A stretch of DNA of 36,526 bases from NCBI RefSeq assembly GCF_027922145.1, contig NZ_BSFC01000020.1, positions 1 through 36,526 of the forward strand, written 5' to 3'. Shown in pieces: positions 7,291 to 16,190 of this stretch. Position 1 is the stretch's first letter, and each line of letters opens with the position of its first letter. The notes beneath the pieces were generated by a model, which saw only the letters and a list, made by a program, of their open reading frames with translations, did no database searches and was not told the DNA's origin. The position numbers and the translations under genes are program-made. Source of the stretch: Novosphingobium resinovorum (GTDB lineage: Bacteria > Pseudomonadota > Alphaproteobacteria > Sphingomonadales > Sphingomonadaceae).

Positions 7291-7910
7291 TCATTCAGAG
7301 AAGACACTATTTCCGCCAGATAGAGATGTCACCCTTGGATGCAGCAGGGTCAGTGCGTAGCCCTGCGATCCTGCGCAGCGCTGACCCTGCTGGCACACAG
7401 GTCCGGCGATATGACACCCGGACCCGCTGCCCCGCAGTGGGCCCCCTCAATGGCCGCTTTCGCGATCCACAATTGTTCGGGTGTATGGCGAGAAGGGGTG
7501 GTTAGCTCCCGTTCCCATTCTGGTCCGAGGCGCGGGTATAGCTGCCGTCCGTGGAGCATGCCGCCGAGGCAGCAACGCGCCCATTCTTGCCGTTCGAGGC
7601 GCTGTCCGAGGATCCCGAAAGCGGTCTTTCAACTTCGTTCGGAATTTGAACCAGGCGAAAAACAAGGAGCAAGCAGCCATGTTTACCCATCGCTTGCCGA
7701 AAATATCAATGGCGGCCGCAAACAGCATGGCACTGGCTGTCCCGCCGATGACTGCACCATAATTAAGAAAATCACGGCACTTTGACTGTTAGTTTGCAAT
7801 ATTTCACGTACGGCCCAGCGGTACTTCCTTCAGCACCTGCCTGATAAACGAGGGTGGACTCAGGCTTATGAAACACCCATGAGGCTCGGCGAGCTTGTCC
7901 AGTCCGCAGT
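7291..7910. other. Intergenic stretch with a possible membrane-gene remnant
   Basis: About 620 bases without a convincing gene. On the minus strand a frame open from about 7788 to 7447 begins GAVIGGTASAMLFAAAIDIFG, a hydrophobic segment that could be the decayed end of a membrane protein, but it turns into low-complexity Arg/Pro/Thr sequence and has no clear start. The other overlapping open frames look like by-products of high GC. Confidence 0.35.
7342..7392. repeat. Inverted repeat, possible terminator stem
   Basis: CAGCAGGGTCAG (7342-7353) pairs perfectly with CTGACCCTGCTG (7381-7392), and inner GCG/CGC bases extend the pairing. No T-run follows on either strand, so a terminator role is uncertain. 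Confidence 0.55.
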
Positions 7911-9227
7911 TTGAGTTTTCGTTCCGTGAAGCCGCTTACCCGCCTCCTCCCCCGGCGCTTTCGCGTCCTCCTGCGTCGCCATGGTCCGGAAGCGCTGATC
8001 TGGCGGCGGCGTGTGGCCATTCTGGGCGGCGCGGTTCTGGTCGGGCTGGTGGCCCTGGTTTTCGCCGACATGGCGGATCGAGCCAATATGCTCTTCCAGT
8101 CGGCCTACCGCCGATGCTGGTGGCTGCCTTTCTTTATGACGCCGTTGGGCTTCGCGGGCATCGTCTGGGTGACCAACCGCATGGCACCGCTGGCGAGAGG
8201 TTCGGGCATCCCGCAGGTGATGGCCGCGACCAGAAATCCCGAAGCCGCCCTGTCGACCTTCGTGTCGGCGCGTGCGGCTATCGCCAAGTTCTTTCTGACG
8301 GCGGCGGCACTCGTCTTCGGCGCGTCGGTCGGCCGCGAGGGGCCGACGGTGCAGATCGCGGCGGCGATCATGGGGCGCATGCACCGGCTGATGCGCATTC
8401 CCATCCGCTCGTCGGTCTATATCGCAGGCGGTGCGGCCGGCGTGGCGGCGGCGTTCAACACGCCTCTGGCCGGCGTGGCCTTCGCGATCGAGGAACTGGC
8501 AGCGGCGTATGAGCAGCGCATGACGCTGCTGGTGATGGCGGCTGTCCTGATCGCAGGCATGGTGAGTCTTGGGCTGGCAGGGGATTACATCTACTTCGGG
8601 GAAATGCGTCAGACACTTCGCGTGACGCAGGCGATCATCGCTGCTCCCGTCGCCGGGATCGTCGGGGGCATTGCGGGCGGTATCTTCTCAAGGCTGATGC
8701 TGACCGCAGGCGCGACGTCCTTCGCGCCCATGGCCTGGCTCCGGGCGCGGCCGGTGACGTTCGCACTTGGATGCGGCGTGGTCGTAGCGGTGATCGGGGC
8801 CTTCACCGGGCTGACCTGGGGCACGGGCTATGAGACCGCTCACGGGATCATCGAAGGCCGCGCTGTGCCGGCATGGTTCGGTGTGGCGAAGTTCATGACG
8901 ACGCTAGCGACGGCCGTCTCGGGTCTGCCGGGCGGCATCTTTGCGCCGTCGCTGTCGATCGGCGCGGGCATTGGCGACCTTCTGCGCACGGTCTTCCCGG
9001 ATTACTCGCCCGGTGCCATCGTGCTGCTAGGCATGGTGGCCTATTTCACCGGCGTGGTGAGAGCTCCGCTCACTGCGGTCATCATCATCTCGGAGACGAC
9101 AGCGAGCCGGGGACTGATGATGCCGCTGGTAGCCTCGGCCCTCGTGGCGGATTTCGCCGCGCAGTTCATCTGCAAGGAAAAACTCTACCATGGACTTTCG
9201 CAGCGCTTCCTGAAGGCGGCAGGCTGA
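7911..9227 (+). CDS. clcA: ClC-family chloride channel or Cl-/H+ antiporter
   Basis: The inner-membrane protein has 438 residues. The anion path signatures are all present: GSGIP at 97-101, GREGP at 141-145 with gating Glu143, and GGIFAPSL near 342-349. Presence of the gating Glu and the GREGP form argues for an ordinary ClC exchanger rather than a fluoride-specific CLC-F. No CBS domains follow. The TTG at 7911 is the longest start; GTG at 7926 is an alternative. It lies directly upstream of nhaA on the same strand (301-base gap), facing the ectoine gene run, so a role in ion balance during osmotic or acid stress is likely by context. Confidence 0.92.
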   Translation: MSFRSVKPLTRLLPRRFRVLLRRHGPEALIWRRRVAILGGAVLVGLVALVFADMADRANMLFQSAYRRCWWLPFFMTPLGFAGIVWVTNRMAPLARGSGIPQVMAATRNPEAALSTFVSARAAIAKFFLTAAALVFGASVGREGPTVQIAAAIMGRMHRLMRIPIRSSVYIAGGAAGVAAAFNTPLAGVAFAIEELAAAYEQRMTLLVMAAVLIAGMVSLGLAGDYIYFGEMRQTLRVTQAIIAAPVAGIVGGIAGGIFSRLMLTAGATSFAPMAWLRARPVTFALGCGVVVAVIGAFTGLTWGTGYETAHGIIEGRAVPAWFGVAKFMTTLATAVSGLPGGIFAPSLSIGAGIGDLLRTVFPDYSPGAIVLLGMVAYFTGVVRAPLTAVIIISETTASRGLMMPLVASALVADFAAQFICKEKLYHGLSQRFLKAAG

Positions 9228-9396
9228 GCAGGCTCAAGGCCGAGCTATCGCGCAGGCCTCCCACAGGCAGTCAGGCAAATGAGCATAGCTGCCGAGTTTG
9301 ACTGACTTCCCGAATGTAGGACTGGACAAAGCCAGCGCGAAATAGCTCACGATAATCCAACGGAGTGATCGCAGATTCCGACTAGATCAAGGCTCT

Positions 9397-9437
9397 GGCA
9401 AGTCGGACCGGGGTTGCGGCCCCGGGTGCGGGCTGCC
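9397..9437 (+). promoter_or_regulatory. Structured leader before nhaA, possible cation riboswitch
   Basis: CCGGGG and CCCCGG (9408-9413 and 9420-9425) form a perfect stem, enclosed by an outer GGCA/TGCC pairing. It lies about 90 bases before the nhaA start. nhaA genes in alphaproteobacteria can be preceded by nhaA-I or nhaA-II (Li+-responsive) RNAs. I cannot confirm the consensus, and high GC makes chance stems common. The rest of 9228-9396 shows nothing clear. Confidence 0.3.
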
Positions 9438-9528
9438 AAGGATAGGGCGGGTGTTCGCCATGTGGTGGGCAGGTTTCGCAGCATCGGTCGGGCCGCCGGT
9501 GCCTGACGATCTTTGCCCGGAGCTCCCG

Positions 9529-10725
9529 ATGGTCCTCGCACGCCTCAAGTCCCCCAGCGCCCTTCGCCGTTTCCTACATGGGCAGTCCTCTGCAGGTCTT
9601 TTTCTGATGGCGATGGCCGCCATCGCGCTCGTGCTCGCCAACTCGCCCGCTGCGGCGACCTACGAAGCCCTGCTGCACAGTCATCTCGGGCCGCTCTCGA
9701 TCGCGCACTGGATAAATGACGCACTAATGGCGGCGTTCTTCCTGCTCGTTGGCCTTGAGATCAAACGTGAGATGCTCGACGGCCAACTTTCCACATGGCC
9801 GCGCCGCATGCTCCCGGGCATCGCGGCCCTCGGCGGCATGGCGGTTCCGGCACTGCTGTTTTTCGCATTCAATACAGGAGAATCGGCCCGGGGTTGGGCG
9901 ATTCCAGCGGCGACCGACATCGCATTCGCTCTTGGCGTAATATCATTGCTCGGCGACCGCGTGCCTGCGTCTCTGCGCGTGTTTCTGGCTGCCTTGGCGA
10001 TCATCGACGATCTGGGTGCGGTGATCATCATCGCAGTATTCTACACCGCCCAAGTTTCCTGGCCCGACTTGCTTGTCGCGGTGCTGGCCGTCGCGGGTCT
10101 CATGGCGATGAATCGTCTGCGAGTTCGCCGGCTGACACCCTACTTGCTGTTGGGCGTGGTGCTATGGATCTTCGTGTTCCGCTCTGGAATCCATGCAACG
10201 CTGGCCGGTGTACTGCTTGCGTTGACCATACCCATGGACGTGACGCCAAGCCGCTCGGACGGCGATGCCACCAGCCCTCTCCATCGCCTCGAACACGCCC
10301 TGCATATCCCGGTAGGCTTTCTCATCGTTCCCCTCTTTGCATTAGCCAATGCCGGGGTGCCCTTTCTCAGCCTGCCGGTGAATGCTTTGCTCGCGCCGGT
10401 GACGCTTGGAGTCGCTGCAGGTCTGGTCCTCGGCAAGCCGATCGGCGTGTTTGGCTTGTCGCTGATGGCCACCAAGCTGGGATTGGCGGATGCTCCGGCG
10501 CATGCCAGCCGGATGCAGATGCTGGGGGTAGCCCTGCTTTGTGGGATCGGCTTCACGATGAGCCTTTTCATCGCCCTCCTGGCGTTCCCGGGCGACCCAA
10601 TCCTTCAGTCCGAAGCCAAAGTCGGCATTCTCGTCGGTTCATTGATTTCCGGCATTCTGGGCTTCTTGGTGCTGCGCATCGCGAACCGTGAAGTCCCGAT
10701 CAGCCATACAGCAGCGTTAGCGTAA
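9529..10725 (+). CDS. nhaA: NhaA Na+/H+ antiporter
   Basis: The protein has 398 residues from the ATG at 9529, close to E. coli NhaA (388). It exports Na+ or Li+ in exchange for two protons. The ion site is intact: Asp130 in PAATDIAFALG and Asp160-Asp161 in AIIDDLGAV correspond to E. coli Asp133 and Asp163-Asp164. About eleven to twelve membrane segments are evident. This start has GGAG eight bases upstream; frames open further to 9451 but would add a non-family N-terminus. The 3' end overlaps the convergent SLC13 permease gene by 26 bases, which could let opposing transcripts interfere. Confidence 0.96.
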   Translation: MVLARLKSPSALRRFLHGQSSAGLFLMAMAAIALVLANSPAAATYEALLHSHLGPLSIAHWINDALMAAFFLLVGLEIKREMLDGQLSTWPRRMLPGIAALGGMAVPALLFFAFNTGESARGWAIPAATDIAFALGVISLLGDRVPASLRVFLAALAIIDDLGAVIIIAVFYTAQVSWPDLLVAVLAVAGLMAMNRLRVRRLTPYLLLGVVLWIFVFRSGIHATLAGVLLALTIPMDVTPSRSDGDATSPLHRLEHALHIPVGFLIVPLFALANAGVPFLSLPVNALLAPVTLGVAAGLVLGKPIGVFGLSLMATKLGLADAPAHASRMQMLGVALLCGIGFTMSLFIALLAFPGDPILQSEAKVGILVGSLISGILGFLVLRIANREVPISHTAALA

Positions 10726-12421
10726 TTGCCGCACAGGCTACCACAGCCACGACCAAAGGCGCGCCCATCCGGGCATAATCGCTGAATCGGTAGCCGCCCG
10801 GCCCCATGACCAGAAGATTGTTCTGATGACCGATCGGGGTCAGAAAGTCCGATGACGCGCCGATGAGCACTGCCAGCAACGCGGCGTCTGGACTGACGTG
10901 GAGAAGGTTGGCTGCGTCGATAGCGAGCGGGCCCATGATGATCGCGGTCGCCACATTGTTGAGGAAGATGGATAGCACCAGGGTGACCGAGCACAGTGCG
11001 GCCAGAACGACGACCAGCGGCAGACCCGTCAGCATCTCACCCAGCCACTGCGCCGCGATGGCGGCTGCGCCGCTGTTCTCGAAGCTCTGCCCCACCGGGA
11101 TCATGGCTGCGAGCAGGACGATCACGCTCCAGTCGATCGAGCGGTAGATTTCCTCTGACGGAAGTAGCCGCAACGCCGCGATCAGGACGGCGGCACCGGT
11201 GAAGGCCAGCGCGGGGGAGAGCCCGAGCCCGACAATGCAGGCAATCGCCGCTGCGAAAATCGCGAGAATACCGGCTGCGCGGCCGTGAGCCGTCGGGACG
11301 GGATCGTGCCGGTCGATTTCCAGGACACGGGCACTGGCGCTGAAGGCACCGAGCTCTGACTGAGGACCGCGGATATAGAGCTGGTCGCCAGCCCGTATGC
11401 GCATGTCCACCAACTGCCGCCGTTCCCTCGCCACGCGGGGGCCTACCGCGACGACCTGCAGCTGCTGCCGGCTGCGGGTTCGCACTTCGTCGTATCCAAG
11501 CCCGATGAGCGGAGAGCCGTGTGCCACCGCGACGCGGACGGTGACGGCGTCCGGCACATGGTCTGCGGGAACATCGCTGGCAAGGCCGGTCGTGGCAGCA
11601 ACGGACCACTGGTTCTTGCGCGACACGACCAGAAGGCGGTCCCCCGCCTGAAAATATTCGATCCCGGCTATCGGCGCGATGTCCCGGAACGAGGCGAGCA
11701 TCCGCGCTCCGGCAGCCCGAAGGCGACTACGCAGTTCCTCGGCGTCCAGACGTTCATCCAGGACCGACAACTCATACACCCGCCACGGCGGCTTTCCATC
11801 GCTGGAACTGCGCGTCCGCACCGGCAGCAAACGCCAACCCACCACGCACAGGTAGACAAGACCGACGACCGTCACCGCCACCCCGACGGGCGTCATCGTG
11901 AAGAAGCCGAAGGGCGTACCCAATCTCGCTTCCCGCACGGAAGACAGAATGAGGTTGGCCGGCGTGCCGATCAGCGTCGTCATTCCGCCCAGAATCGTTG
12001 CAAACGCGAGCGGCATCAAGGTGGCGGCCGGCGATCGCCGGGCCGTGCGCGCGATCTCGGCCGCGATCGGCATGGTGATGACCAGAGCGGCGATATTGTT
12101 CATGAAGGCCGACAACATGGCACCGACGACCAGAAGTCCGGCCATGCGCATCGCGAACGGCGCATCGACCGGGATGACGCGGTTGGCGACGAGACCCGCC
12201 GCTCCGCTAAGCTCGATGGCACGCCCGACCACAAGCACCGCTGCGACCGCCATCACGGCAGGATCGGCAAATCCGGCAAAGGCGTCAGCCGGCGCGACAA
12301 GACCCGTCATCAGACAGGCGATGAGCGCGAGGAACGCGACCAGATCATGCCGCACGCGCTCGGATACGAACAGGACTAGCGTACCCAGCAGGATCACGGC
12401 GCTGACAAGGGCCGGGCTCAA
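10700..12421 (-). CDS. SLC13/CitT-type permease with two TrkA-C domains
   Basis: The protein has 573 residues. Two membrane halves surround a soluble middle part (about 205-375) with two TrkA-C (RCK_C) like repeats, seen as GDRLLVVSR and GDQLYIRGP endings. The segment TTLIGTPANLILSSV in the first half and SSDFLTPIGHQNNLLVMGPG in the second are the paired re-entrant motifs of DASS/SLC13-like carriers. Members carry dicarboxylates, sulfate or other anions; the substrate is not readable here. The ATG overlaps the DUF389 stop by four bases, so the two are coupled. It is the last gene of the long minus-strand run that begins at ectA. Confidence 0.85.
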   Translation of the reverse strand: MSPALVSAVILLGTLVLFVSERVRHDLVAFLALIACLMTGLVAPADAFAGFADPAVMAVAAVLVVGRAIELSGAAGLVANRVIPVDAPFAMRMAGLLVVGAMLSAFMNNIAALVITMPIAAEIARTARRSPAATLMPLAFATILGGMTTLIGTPANLILSSVREARLGTPFGFFTMTPVGVAVTVVGLVYLCVVGWRLLPVRTRSSSDGKPPWRVYELSVLDERLDAEELRSRLRAAGARMLASFRDIAPIAGIEYFQAGDRLLVVSRKNQWSVAATTGLASDVPADHVPDAVTVRVAVAHGSPLIGLGYDEVRTRSRQQLQVVAVGPRVARERRQLVDMRIRAGDQLYIRGPQSELGAFSASARVLEIDRHDPVPTAHGRAAGILAIFAAAIACIVGLGLSPALAFTGAAVLIAALRLLPSEEIYRSIDWSVIVLLAAMIPVGQSFENSGAAAIAAQWLGEMLTGLPLVVVLAALCSVTLVLSIFLNNVATAIIMGPLAIDAANLLHVSPDAALLAVLIGASSDFLTPIGHQNNLLVMGPGGYRFSDYARMGAPLVVAVVACAAITLTLLYG

Positions 12422-13992
12422 GGCTGTTCCCCGCCTCCTTCAACTTCTCTTAGGGCAAAACGGCTTCCTGCGGCCGGAGCGGGCACCGCTTCGACGCCGT
12501 TCTCACGTAGCAGTGCGGCAATGCCGATAGCCCGCCGCTGGACAAGCGTGGGAGATTGCGGCGCATCGGCTGGAAGGCCCGGAACGGCGAGGACACGCAC
12601 ATTCCAGCGCCTGGCGGCCCATGCCGTCACCAGAACGGCCTCCCGCGCGGGAAGGTCGAGCGCATCCTGAGACCCTGTGAAGCTGATCGACGGGTATGCC
12701 ATCTGCGGCGGAGTGAGCACCACGTCCCACCCATCGGCCTGAGCAGCAGCCCGCCGTTCCAGGGTGCGGTATGTGGCAAGGGTTGCGCCGGGAAGCGGCG
12801 CGGCGCTGGCCATTGCACGATGGTGATCGCGATCAATCGTCACGCTGTCGGACGATATGCCGGCGGTCAGGGCGAGCATCTGTGAAAGGCTCGCGATGCG
12901 CTGGGTCTCGATGGCGGCGGCATCGCCTGCCTGCCGGATTTCCTCACGCTGGGCCTCGATCGCACCGGCACCCGCTTCGAGCAGAACCTGATCCAGCCGC
13001 AGCTTGATCGGCTGCCCGAGCCGTGCGGTGAGATCGTCCTGCAAAGCCTCGGTGCGCTTCATCTTGTCGCGAGGGGTGATGACCACAGCGCGAACCACTG
13101 CCGGCTGCGCATCGAAGTCAATGTCGAGCTGGGTCACACGTGCATCGGCGCCGAAGCGTTCAGATAGGAACGAGCGGGTCTGGTTGAGCGTCACAGCTTC
13201 CCCGGCGATCTGCTTGAGGGAGATGCCAAGCGGAATGGCCATTGCGACGAAGACGAACAACAGGACAAAGGTCTGCGTCCAGGTCTGCTGACTGGAGAGG
13301 TAATGCCCGAACCCGTAGAACCGCGCCATGATCATCGCCGACAAGGCGATCGTCACGAAGTTGGTGACGAACAGCGCGAAAGCGCCGCCAAGGACCGGCA
13401 TATTCCAGGTCGCGAGGCCAAAGCCGACGACGGCGAGAGGGGGCATCAGGGCCGTTGCGATGGCGACGCCGACGATCGTGTCGCCACGCCCGCGAATGAT
13501 CGCGAAAGTCCCGGCAAGGGCTGCGAAGAGCGCGACCGCGAGATCGAAGAGGTTTGGCCGCGTGCGCGCGATGATCTCGCTGGTCGGTGCCTGGAGCGGT
13601 GATAGCGCAACGATAAGCGCCGTGAACAGCACCGACGCGCCTGCACCGACCGCGAGCGCCGTCAGCGCCCGCCGCATCTCCTTGAAATCGAACAGGGCAA
13701 GACTGAACCCCAACCCAAGGATCGGACTCATGAGCGGAGAGATCAGCATCGCGCCGATCACCACCGCCGGGGAGGACAGCAGCAGGCCGAGGACCGCAAT
13801 ACCAGCCGACATCATCACCATGAACGCGTAGCGAGGTGTCCAGCCGCCATCCTCGACGATACGCGCCATCACCGCCTCGTGATCGACCCGCGCGACGATC
13901 GCACGACGCCACCAACGGTAGAGCGCGACATGCTCCAGCCTGTCATGAATGGCGCCATCAGGCGGCGTCGCTGCCGATGGAAAAACCGTCAT
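12418..13992 (-). CDS. DUF389 family membrane protein
   Basis: The protein has 524 residues. The N-terminal half holds the DUF389 core: about six hydrophobic segments with the motif SSPAVVIGAMLISPLMSPILGLG at about 74-96 and GDTIVGVAIATALMPPLAVVG around 168-188. The C-terminal half is soluble and resembles an OmpA/BON-like ending without a firm match. DUF389 proteins occur in bacteria and archaea and are presumed transporters, but the function is unknown. Overlap with the SLC13 gene and a 48-base gap after the secreted protein gene place it in the osmotic gene run. Confidence 0.85.
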   Translation of the reverse strand: MTVFPSAATPPDGAIHDRLEHVALYRWWRRAIVARVDHEAVMARIVEDGGWTPRYAFMVMMSAGIAVLGLLLSSPAVVIGAMLISPLMSPILGLGFSLALFDFKEMRRALTALAVGAGASVLFTALIVALSPLQAPTSEIIARTRPNLFDLAVALFAALAGTFAIIRGRGDTIVGVAIATALMPPLAVVGFGLATWNMPVLGGAFALFVTNFVTIALSAMIMARFYGFGHYLSSQQTWTQTFVLLFVFVAMAIPLGISLKQIAGEAVTLNQTRSFLSERFGADARVTQLDIDFDAQPAVVRAVVITPRDKMKRTEALQDDLTARLGQPIKLRLDQVLLEAGAGAIEAQREEIRQAGDAAAIETQRIASLSQMLALTAGISSDSVTIDRDHHRAMASAAPLPGATLATYRTLERRAAAQADGWDVVLTPPQMAYPSISFTGSQDALDLPAREAVLVTAWAARRWNVRVLAVPGLPADAPQSPTLVQRRAIGIAALLRENGVEAVPAPAAGSRFALREVEGGGEQP

Positions 13993-14040
13993 TCCTGCCC
14001 CGTCCCCGTAACCTTCAAAATGTTGGTGGAATAAGCCCCG

Positions 14041-14871
14041 TCATCGCGTGCGGTTGCAGGTACCCAGCGACGAGACGACCATGCGATAATCGTTCAGCGC
14101 CTGTTCCTGCTTTGCGCTGCTGCGCGATACGTTCGAGGCTGCGGGCGGATAGGCGGGCAGGAAGCATGCCAGGCTATACCATGCCAGGCTGTCCTGCGGC
14201 GGCGGCGCTTTGGTTCCGGCAGCCACCTGTGAGAAGGACACGCCCCAACTCGGCGCCGATCCCGGTTGATGGCGCACGGTGATCGCCGCGCTGCCCCCAC
14301 CTTTGGTATCGAGGAAGATTTGTGTTTGCCCTTGCCCGGCAAGATTGCCCGGTACGAACATCAGCTCCCGCACCCGGGTGACCGGTGAAGGTGCGCCGGG
14401 CACCACAAGTTCCGTCAGGATGGACCGCACACGGGCTTCCTGAACCGGCGACCACAAGACCTGCGCGGTCGGATCGACGAGCTTGATGTCACCGGTCTCG
14501 TCCGGCACGCGCCAGGCAAACAGCAGCACGTCGCGGCCGGAAAGCTCCGGACGGTCTGGCGGCAGATCGACGAGGTAACGTAGCGAAGCGCCAATGCCCT
14601 GCCGCCCGTAGATCAAGGCTTCGGTCTGCGCTTCCGCGTAGAAACGATCATGCAGTGCCGTCGGATTGCGGACCTGAGCGGGGTCGAGGCGCGATACCGT
14701 CTGAACTCGGGCCTTGATGACCATGCCGGCACGCTTCGACAACTCTACCAGGTCCGGGTAGCTCGGCGCCGCCGAAGTTTGGGCATGGGCAGGCACCACC
14801 GAAATGAGGGTTGCGACTCCGAGCGCTGCAAGTAATCTGAAGCGGAGGGCTTTGACGGAGAATTCAGGCAC
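14041..14871 (-). CDS. Secreted protein of unknown function
   Basis: The protein has 276 residues from the GTG at 14871. A signal peptide is evident: KALRFRLLAALGVATLISVVPAHA followed by a likely signal peptidase I site (AHA-Q). The mature part has no motif I recognise; it is a soluble, mainly beta-looking domain with two cysteines near the end, so it is probably periplasmic. The frame is open back to 15099, but that extension lies inside the mscS gene and hides the signal peptide. The GTG overlaps the mscS stop by eight bases, which implies translational coupling. Confidence 0.7.
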   Translation of the reverse strand: MPEFSVKALRFRLLAALGVATLISVVPAHAQTSAAPSYPDLVELSKRAGMVIKARVQTVSRLDPAQVRNPTALHDRFYAEAQTEALIYGRQGIGASLRYLVDLPPDRPELSGRDVLLFAWRVPDETGDIKLVDPTAQVLWSPVQEARVRSILTELVVPGAPSPVTRVRELMFVPGNLAGQGQTQIFLDTKGGGSAAITVRHQPGSAPSWGVSFSQVAAGTKAPPPQDSLAWYSLACFLPAYPPAASNVSRSSAKQEQALNDYRMVVSSLGTCNRTR

Positions 14872-16168
14872 CGACTGGATCTTTCTGCTGGACTGCCGCT
14901 TCCGGCCGCCCCGATGAACACACATCAGAGCCATGCGTGACGAGGCCCATAAGGTCCAGACCCGTCGGCCTCTGGAAAAGGCGTAGCCCGAATTCCGGCA
15001 TGATCGCGATGAGATGGTCGAAGATGTCGGCCTGAATGTCCTCGTACCTCGCCCAGACGGTCGTGGATGCGAACGCATAGATCTGCAGGGGCAAGCCATG
15101 CTCGCCGGGTTCCAGCTGCCGGACCAGCATGGTCTTGTCCTCGGCTATGGAGGGGAGACTGCGCAGATAGGCGAGGACATAAGCGCGAAAGGTTCCGATG
15201 TTGGTCAGACGGCGCGCATTGAGCCCGTCACTACCGGCGTGACGACGGTTCCACGCCGATATCCTGCCCTGCCGATCATCAAGATAGGCGCGAAACACCG
15301 CAAAACGCGACAGTTGCCCGATATCCGCATCGCCAAGGAAACGCACGCTGTTCTGGTCGATCATCAACGAACGCATGATCCGCCTGCCGCCCGATTCCGA
15401 CATCCCGCGCCAGTTGCGGAAGCTGTCCGTGATCAGGCGGTGCGTGGGTATGGTGGTGATGGTCTTGTCGAAGTTCTGCACTTTCACGGTATGCAGGGCG
15501 ATGTCGATGACGTCACCGTTGGCATCGAGTTTGGGCATCTCGATCCAGTCCCCCACCCGTATCATGTCGTTCGACGTGATCTGGACGGATGCCACCAGCG
15601 ACAGGATCGTATCCTTGAACACCAGCATGAGCACCGCCGCCATCGCGCCCAGACCCGAAAGCAGCAGCAAGGGAGACTGATCCATGAGCGCCGCGATCAC
15701 CAGGATCGCGGTTGCGCCATAGACGAGCAGCTTGGCCACCTGGACATAGCCCTTGATCGGCCGGTTGCCGGCTTCCGGGCGACGCTGGTACTGCTCGTTG
15801 GCCAGCGTCAGAACGCCCGTCAGCGACAGCGCGAGACTGACGATGATGATGGCTGCACAAATACTGTGGACGAGGCTGGGCAGTGCCATCGGCAGCCCCG
15901 ACACAGTGCCGATACCGCCCTGTACAATCAGGGCGGGCAGGATGTTCGAAAGGCGCGAGACGATCGCACCGATGCGGTCCGCGCCGACCTCAAACGGGGT
16001 GCGCCTGATCAGCCGCATCATTGCGTTCAGGACGATCCGCCTGGCTATCCAGTTGGCGAGCCACGCTGAACCCGCAAGCACGACAATCCCGAGCACTGTG
16101 CGCGCCCATGGTTCTTGCGCCCACGCCCCCGCAAATCGGGCAAGGGCGGTACTGGCATCGATCGGCAA
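14864..16168 (-). CDS. MscS-family mechanosensitive channel (YbdG-like)
   Basis: The protein has 434 residues. About five membrane segments lie in residues 20-180, then the pore-lining helix and beta domain: LSGLGAMAAVLMLVFKDTILSLVASVQI, SNDMIRVGDWIEMP, GDVIDIALHTVKVQNFDKTITTIPTHRLI. Length and the long C-terminal region with a conserved WARYEDIQADIFDHLIAIMPEFGLRLFQRP ending resemble E. coli YbdG rather than MscS itself. Such channels open on hypo-osmotic shock and release solutes. Its place 22 bases after a ProP-like transporter in the ectoine run suggests a release valve for ectoines. An ectABCD-mscS arrangement is known from Nitrosopumilus maritimus. Confidence 0.92.
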   Translation of the reverse strand: MPIDASTALARFAGAWAQEPWARTVLGIVVLAGSAWLANWIARRIVLNAMMRLIRRTPFEVGADRIGAIVSRLSNILPALIVQGGIGTVSGLPMALPSLVHSICAAIIIVSLALSLTGVLTLANEQYQRRPEAGNRPIKGYVQVAKLLVYGATAILVIAALMDQSPLLLLSGLGAMAAVLMLVFKDTILSLVASVQITSNDMIRVGDWIEMPKLDANGDVIDIALHTVKVQNFDKTITTIPTHRLITDSFRNWRGMSESGGRRIMRSLMIDQNSVRFLGDADIGQLSRFAVFRAYLDDRQGRISAWNRRHAGSDGLNARRLTNIGTFRAYVLAYLRSLPSIAEDKTMLVRQLEPGEHGLPLQIYAFASTTVWARYEDIQADIFDHLIAIMPEFGLRLFQRPTGLDLMGLVTHGSDVCSSGRPEAAVQQKDPVGA

Positions 16169-16190
16169 AGAAAATCCCCCAAAGTTGTTG

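Noticed and set aside
7800..7910. Fluoride riboswitch before the ClC gene
   Set aside because: The ClC protein is of the ordinary GREGP type, not CLC-F, and I see no fluoride riboswitch core.
14872..15099. Upstream extension of the secreted-protein gene
   Set aside because: It lies inside mscS and would bury the evident signal peptide; the GTG at 14871 is preferred.
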